A DNA stretch of 19,473 bases, taken from contig URDW01000022.1 of assembly GCA_900546735.1 (NCBI GenBank), positions 1 to 19,473 on the forward strand, read 5' to 3'. Below the pieces are notes generated by a model, which worked only from the letters and a program-made list of their open reading frames with translations, was not told the DNA's origin and made no database searches. This document shows positions 1-6,746 of this stretch, piece after piece (the first letter of the stretch is position 1; every line of letters begins with the position of its first letter). The position numbers and the translations under genes were made by a program. Source of the stretch: an uncultured Oscillospiraceae bacterium (GTDB lineage: Bacteria; Bacillota; Clostridia; Oscillospirales; Acutalibacteraceae).

Positions 1-149
1 GCTCGGGGGCAGTACCGCTGTACGGCACCGCCTCGCAAAATACAAAATCCAACTCACCTTTTTGACAGCCTCTCAGCGTGTCGGGCTGTATATTTTATTG
101 CCGTTATACCTTTTTCGACACGCTGAAAGAGGGTGAAACCCTCTTTTTG
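1..149. other. Left-edge non-coding stretch with several inverted repeats
   Basis: No convincing gene is visible here. The stretch holds three structures: a hairpin with arms 8-17 and 23-32; an inverted repeat with arms CAGCGTGTCG (74-83) and CGACACGCTG (116-125); and a terminator-like hairpin at 126-146. The related strings CTTTTTGACA (about 59-67) and CTTTTTCGACA (about 110-120) make it look like a short interspersed intergenic repeat rather than a gene. A plus-strand frame is open from base 1 to a TGA at 124-126, but its translation looks like structured-repeat sequence and not a protein end. This is inference; no other copy lies in the window. Confidence 0.4.
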
Positions 150-150
150 T
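126..150 (+). terminator. Hairpin terminator, best read on plus strand, possibly bidirectional
   Basis: A perfect 8 bp stem (AAAGAGGG at 126-133, CCCTCTTT at 139-146) encloses a 5-base loop and runs into TTGTT on the plus strand. It sits 3 bp after the stop codon of the cysteine-rich minus-strand gene, so it may also end that transcript, although the minus-strand tail is not U-rich. The first arm could pair alternatively with CCTCT at 69-73 as part of the longer inverted repeat upstream. Confidence 0.5.
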
Positions 151-947
151 TAATCACTGTTATCGCACGGGTCGCAGCTGCATTCCTTTTCCCTGGGGAA
201 AAATTCATCGACCGGGAAATCGATCTTGCTGAACGTTTCGCACGGGCTGTCGGTGTTGCAGTCGCACTCGCGGTCCGGAATGCAGAAATCATAGGCCGGC
301 ACCGTCATCTGCACATCGCGTTCCATCTGCACAATGGAGAACAATCCCAGCGTAACGAGCACGGCGCGGTTGGAGCTGCCGTTTACAAAGCTGTCGTCTG
401 CATTGTTCAGAATGGACTGCGGGAACGACGTACAAAGCGGGATGCAGCAGTCGCAGGCGTTGACCACGTTTGTAGAAAGGATGACCGGGTCAACGGCCTG
501 CACCTTAGCCGTTGGGTTGCTGGTCTGCGGCGCCTCCGGGCAGTCGAGCGACTCAGACGTTGGGTTGGATGTGAAGATCTTTACCTTGCCGTCTGAACCG
601 TACAAAATGCACTTTTTGTTGAATTTGGCATAGCCGACAGCCGTCTGCGGCGTGGTGCAGGGCGATGCATAAGTATCAAAGCAAAGCTTGAAGTAGAACG
701 TGATGTCCACGCTGTAAAAGCCGCGGTTAAAGGGCACCTCTTCCACATCGATGCTGACCGCGTCGATCACGGCGTCTCTGCACTTTACGGTCACAGCGTC
801 GTCCACAAGGCGCTGGCTTCTGGAGAAGAACGTAACGCGAAGATCTTCCAGACAGTCCTTGCTGACGCAGGAATCGTAGATGCGTTTGGTGTCGATGCAC
901 ACAGCCTCTGAGATCCGGGATGTGCCGGCATTGTTAACATCAGCCAT
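150..947 (-). CDS. Conserved clostridial cysteine-rich protein of unknown function
   Basis: This 265-residue protein has no signal peptide or membrane segment that I can see. It has 19 cysteines (7%), at residues 17, 27, 32, 56, 89, 97, 113, 136, 165, 167, 168, 172, 222, 228, 230, 236, 256, 258 and 261. Most later ones fall in the clusters CDCC-x3-C (165-172), C-x5-CDC-x5-C (222-236) and C-S-C-x2-C (256-261). The N-terminal segment KRIYDSC-x4-CLEDLRV (21-38) and the FNRGFYSVDITFYF block (73-86) look like a family I recall from many spore-forming Clostridia, usually annotated hypothetical. The start is set by GGAGG (955-959) seven bases before ATG. A coat, exosporium or metal-binding role is only a guess from the cysteine pattern and a possible sigma-K-like promoter. 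Confidence 0.8.
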   Translation of the reverse strand: MADVNNAGTSRISEAVCIDTKRIYDSCVSKDCLEDLRVTFFSRSQRLVDDAVTVKCRDAVIDAVSIDVEEVPFNRGFYSVDITFYFKLCFDTYASPCTTPQTAVGYAKFNKKCILYGSDGKVKIFTSNPTSESLDCPEAPQTSNPTAKVQAVDPVILSTNVVNACDCCIPLCTSFPQSILNNADDSFVNGSSNRAVLVTLGLFSIVQMERDVQMTVPAYDFCIPDRECDCNTDSPCETFSKIDFPVDEFFPREKECSCDPCDNSD

Positions 948-1002
948 AAAAAAACCTCCATAGAATATTTGAAATCAGGGATTTCTCTATATTCTATGAA
1001 GG
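948..1002 (-). terminator. Nested inverted repeat with U7 tract; terminator and/or SD-sequestering hairpin
   Basis: Outer arms 955-968 and 989-1002 and inner arms 971-976 and 980-985 fold into one long hairpin. In minus-strand RNA all 14 outer positions pair, one of them as U-G; on the plus strand that position is an A-C mismatch. Seven U residues (948-954) follow immediately, the shape of an intrinsic terminator for the glycosidase gene, whose stop codon lies 20 bp upstream. The 3' edge of the stem is GGAGG, the SD of the next gene, so the structure would also hide that ribosome site. Confidence 0.6.
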
Positions 1003-1016
1003 TTATGCAAAAGTGT
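990..1016 (-). promoter_or_regulatory. Possible sigma-K-like promoter for the cysteine-rich gene
   Basis: On the minus strand CATAGAATA (990-998) fits the mother-cell sigma-K -10 pattern CATAnnnTA, and an AC dinucleotide (1015-1016) lies 16 bp upstream, where a sigma-K -35 is expected. The element is short and overlaps the inverted repeat, so a chance match is quite possible. A start about 8 bases downstream would give a leader that lacks the upstream arm of the hairpin. Confidence 0.25.
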
Positions 1017-1022
1017 TCGGTT

Positions 1023-3614
1023 TTAAGATTGTACGGGATTCAGAGAAAGCCGATGGATGTTCGGAATGAACGTTTCCTGACCGTTAAACTTCTCGTCGCC
1101 GCTGTTGGTGAGCACGATCTCATTTTCACCGGCATTCAGTTCCACATTGAATGTGACCGTTTTGTAGGTGTCCCAGCTGTAGGTGTTGCGGCAGTAAACG
1201 TTTTGGGCACGGCCGTTAACGGAAAAAGTAAAATACCGTTCGACCAGGTCAACGTTGTAATCGTGGGCGCCGCCCTCGTCATTGTTGGCATAAGTAACGG
1301 TCACACGGTAAGTGCCGGGAATGTCGCAAGCCACGTTCCACCGCGCACCGCCGCCCGCAGAAGAGATGCCGGTCAGATAGGTCTGCTGACTTTTATCCTG
1401 CGCAACCGATGCACTGCCGTTCAGCACCGCATCTTCAGGCAGCAGCGTGAAAATACGGTCAGTCTGCGTCTCGGCAGAAACAGCCAGGGTGAACGAAACC
1501 GGGGAATCTGACTGAATATCCACATAATTAAGCCCGCGGCGCAGATAAACGCACGCCTTGCCGTTAATGCTCCGGCACGCTGCGCCGTCCACTGAAAAGG
1601 CATAGTCCCCTCCCTCGCCGGCGAAGGCAAGGTCATAGTAGCCGTCGCTTTCCGCCACGCACAGGTACGACACCACACCGTTCCCCGTGCGGTCGGCATC
1701 GGGCAGTACAGCGTTAGAGGGGAAGGCCTCTTTTTCCGTAAGCAAAAGGCTGTCGAACACAATGGTGCCGGTATCATGCGTAAAAGACAGCGTATGCACG
1801 CCCGGCGCCAAACTGAAGCCCAGGTTTTTACAGGAAGTATATTCACTTTTGATCGTATTTTCAAACACCAGCGGGTCCTGTTCCTGGCCATCGATCGCAA
1901 AGCCCACCGCCGTGTCTGTGCGGTCATCGGGCGTATCGCCGTCGTTGCTGTTGCCGAAAATCAAGTTAAGAGCATAAGCGCCGCCCTCGGGCACTTCTAC
2001 CGTAACTTCCACGCCGTCGCCGTCTTTTTCGATGCCGCCGACCAGACCTTTTTTGTCACCGGTGGAGGCGTAGGCGCTCTCGTAAGTATAGGCGTCGCCG
2101 AGGAGCTTTCCATCTTCAAACTCATAGCGCACATACGGCGTACCCTGCGCCACGTCCTTGCCGCTGCCGTCATCCGGTACGACCGTAATGCGGTAGGCGG
2201 AGCTTGCGTCCATACCGCGCATTTCGATCTTCAGTTCGTCCGACACATCGGCCGTGTAGGAACGCAGCGTGACCGGGCTGTTCACAATGCCGGAAAGGCC
2301 CTTGTAAACCGTCTCTTCGACCGTTATGCGCACCTTTTGCCCGGCCAGCGCCGTTTGATCGAGCGAGGTCAGGTAAATGTCGCCGTCGCCGTCACGGCCG
2401 CCGGCCAAAAGCGTGATCTGGTCTGCATCAGCATCATAGGTGCCGATGCCCATAAAGCCCTTGGAAGAAAGCTTGGTGCCGCTGCGCAAAGAGACGGCAA
2501 AATTTGATTTGAACAGATCCTGGTAATCGGACGGGTACACGTCGCCCTCCAGGTCTGCATACCAGCGGTAAAGCCACCAGTTGGCATTGGGGCTGTTGTA
2601 ATCGGCAGCCACATCGCAGAGATTATTGGCCAGACGCCAGAAAGCGTTGTCGCCCCAGGTGCCGGAATTTTCAATTTGCGTAATATACTGCAGCATTTTG
2701 CCGGGCAGGCCGTTGTCGCGCATTTGGCCATATTCGCTGACGATGATGTCCAGCTCACGCCCGGCCGTTTCCTGCATGATCCCGCGGCAGTCCACCGCAT
2801 TTTTCTGCCAGTTGTAGACCGAGTTGGAGCCCAGCTCGTGGTAGATCATCACATCGGGCAGGCAGTCGTTTTGGGCGCAATACTCCATAAAAGCACGGAT
2901 ATTGCCGCTGTCGTAACCGGCAAAACCGGGCCCGCCGATCAGGATGTCCGGCGCCAGCTCGCGCAGAAAGTCATAGGTCATTTTCCACGCGGCAAAAAAG
3001 TTTTCAGCCCCGGCCTCGTCATAGGTGCAGTAGCCGCCAAAACCGTTTTCGTTGTTCGCGTCTTCGACCCAGCTGCCGAACCAAACACCGTTGTCGCACT
3101 CATTGTACGGGCAAAACACAAGCTGGCCGGCACAGGGCAGCTCGGCCATGGCCGTGATCTTGTCGCGGATGCGCGGAAAATAGTCATCTTCCACAAACGC
3201 GCGCCAGTCATAGCTGCCCTCGCTTCGCTGCGAGAGGATCGTGTCGTTCTCATAGTACCAGGTGTCGTAAATATCCTGCAGGTAAACGACGATATAGTCG
3301 GCATTTTCAAGCTGCGTGTACACGTTGCTCACATCGCCGACCGGGTGCTGCAGGCCGTCCATGATCTTGACCGAGGCAGACGAAATGTCCACGCTCTCGG
3401 TCATGTTGGAGGACGGCACTTCCCTTTGCGCAATACCGTAAAGGTAGCCGGAAGCCTTTGAAGAGACGGCGCCGAGCGGCTGCGAAAAATCGACCGTCAG
3501 CGACGGCTTGTAAACGGCAAACAGGTAAACGGCTGCGGCGGTCAAAACGGCAAGCAAAACACCCAGAACCGCCAGAAAAATTTTAAGCGGCCGTTTCAGT
3601 GCATGCGGCTTCAT
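1023..3614 (-). CDS. Membrane-anchored clan-A-type glycoside hydrolase with C-terminal carbohydrate-binding-like modules
   Basis: The 863-residue protein begins with a basic stretch and one hydrophobic segment (about 11-34) without a clear cleavage site, so it is probably anchored outside the cell by its N-terminus. The catalytic part (about 55-400) resembles GH39-like (beta/alpha)8 enzymes: N171-E172 in FCPYNECDNG suits the acid/base and E294 in IIVSEYGQM the nucleophile. Two beta-sandwich modules resembling CBM6/35 follow, at about 493-626 (YVRYEFEDGKLLG start) and about 735-863. The substrate cannot be read from sequence; a xyloside, galactoside or other glycan is possible. The start is fixed by AAGGAG, which lies in the last two sense codons of the lipid kinase gene; the two genes are 6 bp apart and surely co-transcribed. 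Exact GH family is uncertain. Confidence 0.7.
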   Translation of the reverse strand: MKPHALKRPLKIFLAVLGVLLAVLTAAAVYLFAVYKPSLTVDFSQPLGAVSSKASGYLYGIAQREVPSSNMTESVDISSASVKIMDGLQHPVGDVSNVYTQLENADYIVVYLQDIYDTWYYENDTILSQRSEGSYDWRAFVEDDYFPRIRDKITAMAELPCAGQLVFCPYNECDNGVWFGSWVEDANNENGFGGYCTYDEAGAENFFAAWKMTYDFLRELAPDILIGGPGFAGYDSGNIRAFMEYCAQNDCLPDVMIYHELGSNSVYNWQKNAVDCRGIMQETAGRELDIIVSEYGQMRDNGLPGKMLQYITQIENSGTWGDNAFWRLANNLCDVAADYNSPNANWWLYRWYADLEGDVYPSDYQDLFKSNFAVSLRSGTKLSSKGFMGIGTYDADADQITLLAGGRDGDGDIYLTSLDQTALAGQKVRITVEETVYKGLSGIVNSPVTLRSYTADVSDELKIEMRGMDASSAYRITVVPDDGSGKDVAQGTPYVRYEFEDGKLLGDAYTYESAYASTGDKKGLVGGIEKDGDGVEVTVEVPEGGAYALNLIFGNSNDGDTPDDRTDTAVGFAIDGQEQDPLVFENTIKSEYTSCKNLGFSLAPGVHTLSFTHDTGTIVFDSLLLTEKEAFPSNAVLPDADRTGNGVVSYLCVAESDGYYDLAFAGEGGDYAFSVDGAACRSINGKACVYLRRGLNYVDIQSDSPVSFTLAVSAETQTDRIFTLLPEDAVLNGSASVAQDKSQQTYLTGISSAGGGARWNVACDIPGTYRVTVTYANNDEGGAHDYNVDLVERYFTFSVNGRAQNVYCRNTYSWDTYKTVTFNVELNAGENEIVLTNSGDEKFNGQETFIPNIHRLSLNPVQS

Positions 3615-3620
3615 AGGCGG

Positions 3621-4577
3621 TTACTCCTTTATAAAGCAAAGCTTAAGCGCTTTCGGTTCCACTTTAAAATGCACTTCGGAATAATCAAAATTTTCACCGT
3701 CGCAATTACCAAGCAGCGGCGCGCCCTCATAGCTCCAAACACGGCCGGAGGTAACGTAACAGGTGTGCAGGTGCACATTGCCGTCACGCGCAAGAGAGCC
3801 GTCGGCGTATTTCGGGATCAGCGGCGCCGCCTCCAGCACACTGATGCTGTCAATATAGGCCATATCCAGCAAACCGTCGTCCAGCACGGAATCCGGCGCA
3901 GGGCAAAAACCGCCGCCGTAGTAGGAGGCGTTGCAAATGGCCATCAGCGCATACTCGTGCGGCTCAGCCGTCAGCTTAAACGCGTGCCCGTCCTTGTCGA
4001 TACAGTTCAGGTCAATATTCATGCGGTAGCGCAGCGGTTTTGCAATGACCGGCAGCACAGCCGCCGTATATGCCGACTGCCCCAGAAACGGCACTTTTGC
4101 CGCAATTTTGCGGCCGATCGTTTCCACCAGCGTGTCAGCGCCAAAGCTCATAATATTGATGCACTTTTCACCGTTATAGTCGATCAGATCGATCGGGCGC
4201 ACATCGTAGCGCAGATTGCCGTCGTGCAGGCCGAAAGACTTGACCACATTTTCCATATTCAGTTTTTTGCTGCCGTAGATCTTTTTGGCAAAATCGTTGC
4301 CGGTGCCAAGCGGAATGATCATCAGCGGCGTGTCCGTGCCGGCCAGGCCATTGGCCAGCTCATGCACGGTGCCGTCGCCGCCGCATGAAACGATCACGGC
4401 CTGGTCGCCGTACTGTTCAGCATACTGCCTTGCGATCTGCACAGCATGCTTCGGACCTTTCGTTGGTTCAATGATCATTTCATCATTGCTCAGGCGAAAA
4501 GCAGACTGTACCTGCCGGAAAAGCAGCTGCTTTTTCTTGTTACCGGCAATCGGATTTTCAACGAATATGTACTTCAT
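3621..4577 (-). CDS. Diacylglycerol/lipid kinase, DagK/YegS/LCB5 family
   Basis: This 318-residue cytosolic enzyme shows the full DAGK catalytic signature: NPIAG (8-12), the nucleotide-binding GGDGT (66-70) and P-L-G-T-G-N-D-F-A (89-97). A C-terminal beta-sandwich region contains the CNASYYGGGFCPAPDSVLDDGLLD segment (about 215-240) typical of the family. Such proteins use ATP to phosphorylate a lipid hydroxyl. Bacterial members act on diacylglycerol, giving phosphatidic acid, or on related lipids; this one is too general to assign a substrate. GAGGGG lies about 4 bases before ATG. It is 67 bp after the galactokinase gene and 6 bp before the glycosidase, placing lipid phosphorylation beside sugar release and sugar phosphorylation. 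Confidence 0.88.
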   Translation of the reverse strand: MKYIFVENPIAGNKKKQLLFRQVQSAFRLSNDEMIIEPTKGPKHAVQIARQYAEQYGDQAVIVSCGGDGTVHELANGLAGTDTPLMIIPLGTGNDFAKKIYGSKKLNMENVVKSFGLHDGNLRYDVRPIDLIDYNGEKCINIMSFGADTLVETIGRKIAAKVPFLGQSAYTAAVLPVIAKPLRYRMNIDLNCIDKDGHAFKLTAEPHEYALMAICNASYYGGGFCPAPDSVLDDGLLDMAYIDSISVLEAAPLIPKYADGSLARDGNVHLHTCYVTSGRVWSYEGAPLLGNCDGENFDYSEVHFKVEPKALKLCFIKE

Positions 4578-4601
4578 ATGCTCCCCTCTTTCTTAAATCA
4601 A

Positions 4602-4629
4602 AGGACTTCCTGCACAAACAGGACTTCCT
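4602..4629 (-). repeat. Twin AGGACTTCCT repeat in the galK-like/lipid kinase gap
   Basis: Two identical 10-mers (4602-4611, 4620-4629) are separated by 8 bases. Each is nearly self-complementary, so they can also fold together: TCCTG/CAGGA forms a 5 bp core with an outer 4 bp stem across two mismatches. In minus-strand RNA it is followed by UUUGAUUU, so it could be a weak internal terminator or processing site between the two genes, or a protein-binding site. Confidence 0.3.
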
Positions 4630-4644
4630 AAAATCAACACACCC

Positions 4645-5931
4645 TTATAAAACCCTTACGCCGCCGCAGGGACGAATAGACAAAACATGGCAGCTGCCCT
4701 CACCAAAGACACGCTCCATTTCTGTTTTATATGTCTGCAGCATATCGTTTGGTACAAAAGCCTGAATAGTACCGGCAAAGCCGCCGCCGTGCACACGCCA
4801 GGCGCCCTTACCGGCCAGCAGGTATTCGCTGAGCGCCAGCGCCAAAGACAGTTTCTGATCCAGCGGATCCTTCGGCGTAAACACGTTTTGATTGTACATA
4901 TAGGAAGAACGGCCGGAGGCTATGATGATTTGCTTAAATGCGTCAAAATCTTTCTCTTCCAGCGCTTTGACCGCATCGTCTACGCGTGCGTTTTCCTCGT
5001 AAAAATGGTAGGCGCGAAGCAGGGCGCGGTCGTTCACCGCATCCGAACGGTAAAGTTCGGGCAGCTTTTCCAAAAACGCTGCAAACGTCGTTTCGCGCAG
5101 CACGCTGCAGCCCATTGCCTGCGCCACAGACTCCATTTCGCCGCGTACGGCCGCATAATCGTCGGTCAAATCAGAGTGACTGCCGCCGGTGTCCACAATG
5201 CAAAGACTGTGGCCGAACGAGTCAAAATCCACATCGATCTTGCGGATCTCGGGCGATTCGGTATCTTTAAAATCGATCGTTACAAAAGTGCCGACGGCCG
5301 AAGTCATCTGGTCAAGCAGCCCGCAGGGCTTGCCAAAGAATTTGTTTTCGCTGTACTGCGCCACACGGCCAAGCGTGACGGGGTCGATCTTTTCATCGTT
5401 AAAAAGTGCCGAGATGCAGGTGGCCACCAGCACCTCGAACGCCGCCGAAGACGAAAGACCGGAACCGCCCATTACGTTTGAATCGGTGCAGGCGTCGAAG
5501 CCGGAAACGTTATAGCCCCACTCGCGCAGACCGGCGGCAACACCGGTGACCATGGAAGTGGAGTGGCCGAACTGCGCCGGGTCGGGCTGCATGTCGGAAA
5601 GGTCGGTCACATTCATGGCATGGCCCTTTGATTTCACGCGGATGATGCCATCATGATTCACTGCGGCCACGGCGATCGCATCCAGATTAACGGAAGCGGC
5701 CAGCACCTTACCGTGGTTATGGTCGGTATGGTTGCCGCAGACTTCCGTGCGCCCGGGCGCGCTGCAGACGATCACATCGCGATCCTCGCCAAACGTTTCC
5801 ATGAACGTTTCCACCGTTTCAATACACCTGCGCTTCTGGCGTGCGACCTCGTCCGGCTGCACATAGACACGGCGGAAGTTTTCGTCAAATACGCCGCGGT
5901 CGATCGCGGCGATCAGCTCTTTTGTTTTCAT
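4645..5931 (-). CDS. galK: Galactokinase-like GHMP sugar kinase (clostridial variant)
   Basis: The 428-residue protein has the galactokinase layout: signature GRTEVCGNHTDHNHG (60-74), the ATP-binding GGSGLSSSAA loop (155-164), CGLLDQMTSAVG (203-214) with D207 as the expected catalytic base, and the C-terminal GGGFAGT (382-388). It should phosphorylate galactose at C1 in the Leloir pathway. The canonical GRVNLIGEHTDY is changed: Glu becomes N67 and Tyr becomes H71, while R61, H68 and D70 are kept. Many clostridial proteins labelled galactokinase share this variant, so the exact sugar is less certain. No galT or galE is in the window. The SD (AGGAG) overlaps the TAG stop of the VTT gene, 11 bp away, implying translational coupling. 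Confidence 0.8.
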   Translation of the reverse strand: MKTKELIAAIDRGVFDENFRRVYVQPDEVARQKRRCIETVETFMETFGEDRDVIVCSAPGRTEVCGNHTDHNHGKVLAASVNLDAIAVAAVNHDGIIRVKSKGHAMNVTDLSDMQPDPAQFGHSTSMVTGVAAGLREWGYNVSGFDACTDSNVMGGSGLSSSAAFEVLVATCISALFNDEKIDPVTLGRVAQYSENKFFGKPCGLLDQMTSAVGTFVTIDFKDTESPEIRKIDVDFDSFGHSLCIVDTGGSHSDLTDDYAAVRGEMESVAQAMGCSVLRETTFAAFLEKLPELYRSDAVNDRALLRAYHFYEENARVDDAVKALEEKDFDAFKQIIIASGRSSYMYNQNVFTPKDPLDQKLSLALALSEYLLAGKGAWRVHGGGFAGTIQAFVPNDMLQTYKTEMERVFGEGSCHVLSIRPCGGVRVL

Positions 5932-5942
5932 AACAGATTCTC

Positions 5943-6713
5943 CTAAAAAACAATTTTATATTTTTCTTTCTGACTGTAAATCAGAAGTGTCTGCGTCATT
6001 TGCTTGGATTTTTTGCCGTAGATCAAATTCATCACCAGCGCACCAAAGCCGGTAAACACGACCGCCAGCATAACGTAAATAATGAACCGCGCCGAGAAGG
6101 GGTTGAACAACTCGCCGCCGATGCTGGTATACACATAGGTGCGCGGGAAAAATCCCAAAAGGCTCAAAACCATATAGTAAAGAAAATCATAATGCATGGA
6201 ACCGTAAAGCTTGGAGACCATGCCAAGCGGGATCGTCGGGATCAGGCGGCACAAAAAGAGAATGTACGGATTGCCGTTGCCCTTGAACTCGATCCATTCG
6301 CGCACAAACCGGACCTGTTTGATGTTGATGATCATTCGGGCCCAGCCGCCGCCGATCCAGCTGCCTTCCCAGTACTTAATGGCGTAAAACATGCCCATAA
6401 AGGCCACGTTCATGGCAATGGCCTGCGCAAGCGGAAAAACAGCGCCCGAAATCACGCACAAAAAGCTCATGGGTATAGGCAGCTGCGTTTTGGCCAGAAA
6501 CAGCGCAAACACGCACAGCACGATACCCGAATCGGAATCGAGCGACACGATGGCGTTTTCAATGCGCGAAAGAAACAGCACCAGTGTTTCAAAACGGATC
6601 TGCAGTTTTTCAGAATTCGCGAGCGCGACCGACAGCAAAACCAGCAGCACTGCCGTGACCAATAAAATAACAATATTAATAAAGCTTGTGCGGTGCCTTT
6701 TGTTCTGCTTCAT
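5943..6713 (-). CDS. VTT-domain (TVP38/TMEM64, DedA-like) integral membrane protein
   Basis: The 256-residue protein has an N-terminal membrane helix (about 11-32), hydrophobic blocks at about 62-82, 84-110, 150-170, 178-198 and 208-232, and a basic C-terminus. The VTT core motif F-L-C-R-L-I-P-T-I-P (153-162), with R156, P159 and P162 followed by G171, identifies the TVP38/TMEM64 family. VTT proteins are linked to membrane lipid homeostasis and some act as phospholipid scramblases or undecaprenyl-phosphate flippases; this one is not assignable further. GGGGTG lies 5 bases before ATG. It is 33 bp after pheA and 11 bp before the galactokinase gene, so it links the aromatic operon to the downstream sugar/lipid genes. 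Confidence 0.88.
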   Translation of the reverse strand: MKQNKRHRTSFINIVILLVTAVLLVLLSVALANSEKLQIRFETLVLFLSRIENAIVSLDSDSGIVLCVFALFLAKTQLPIPMSFLCVISGAVFPLAQAIAMNVAFMGMFYAIKYWEGSWIGGGWARMIINIKQVRFVREWIEFKGNGNPYILFLCRLIPTIPLGMVSKLYGSMHYDFLYYMVLSLLGFFPRTYVYTSIGGELFNPFSARFIIYVMLAVVFTGFGALVMNLIYGKKSKQMTQTLLIYSQKEKYKIVF

Positions 6714-6746
6714 GCCGTCACCCCGTTTCCGCCTTGTAATAGTATA

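Noticed and set aside
1..57. Short open frames at the left edge on both strands
   Set aside because: Too short, no reliable SD, and overlapping hairpins and repeat-like sequence; sequence to the left would be needed.
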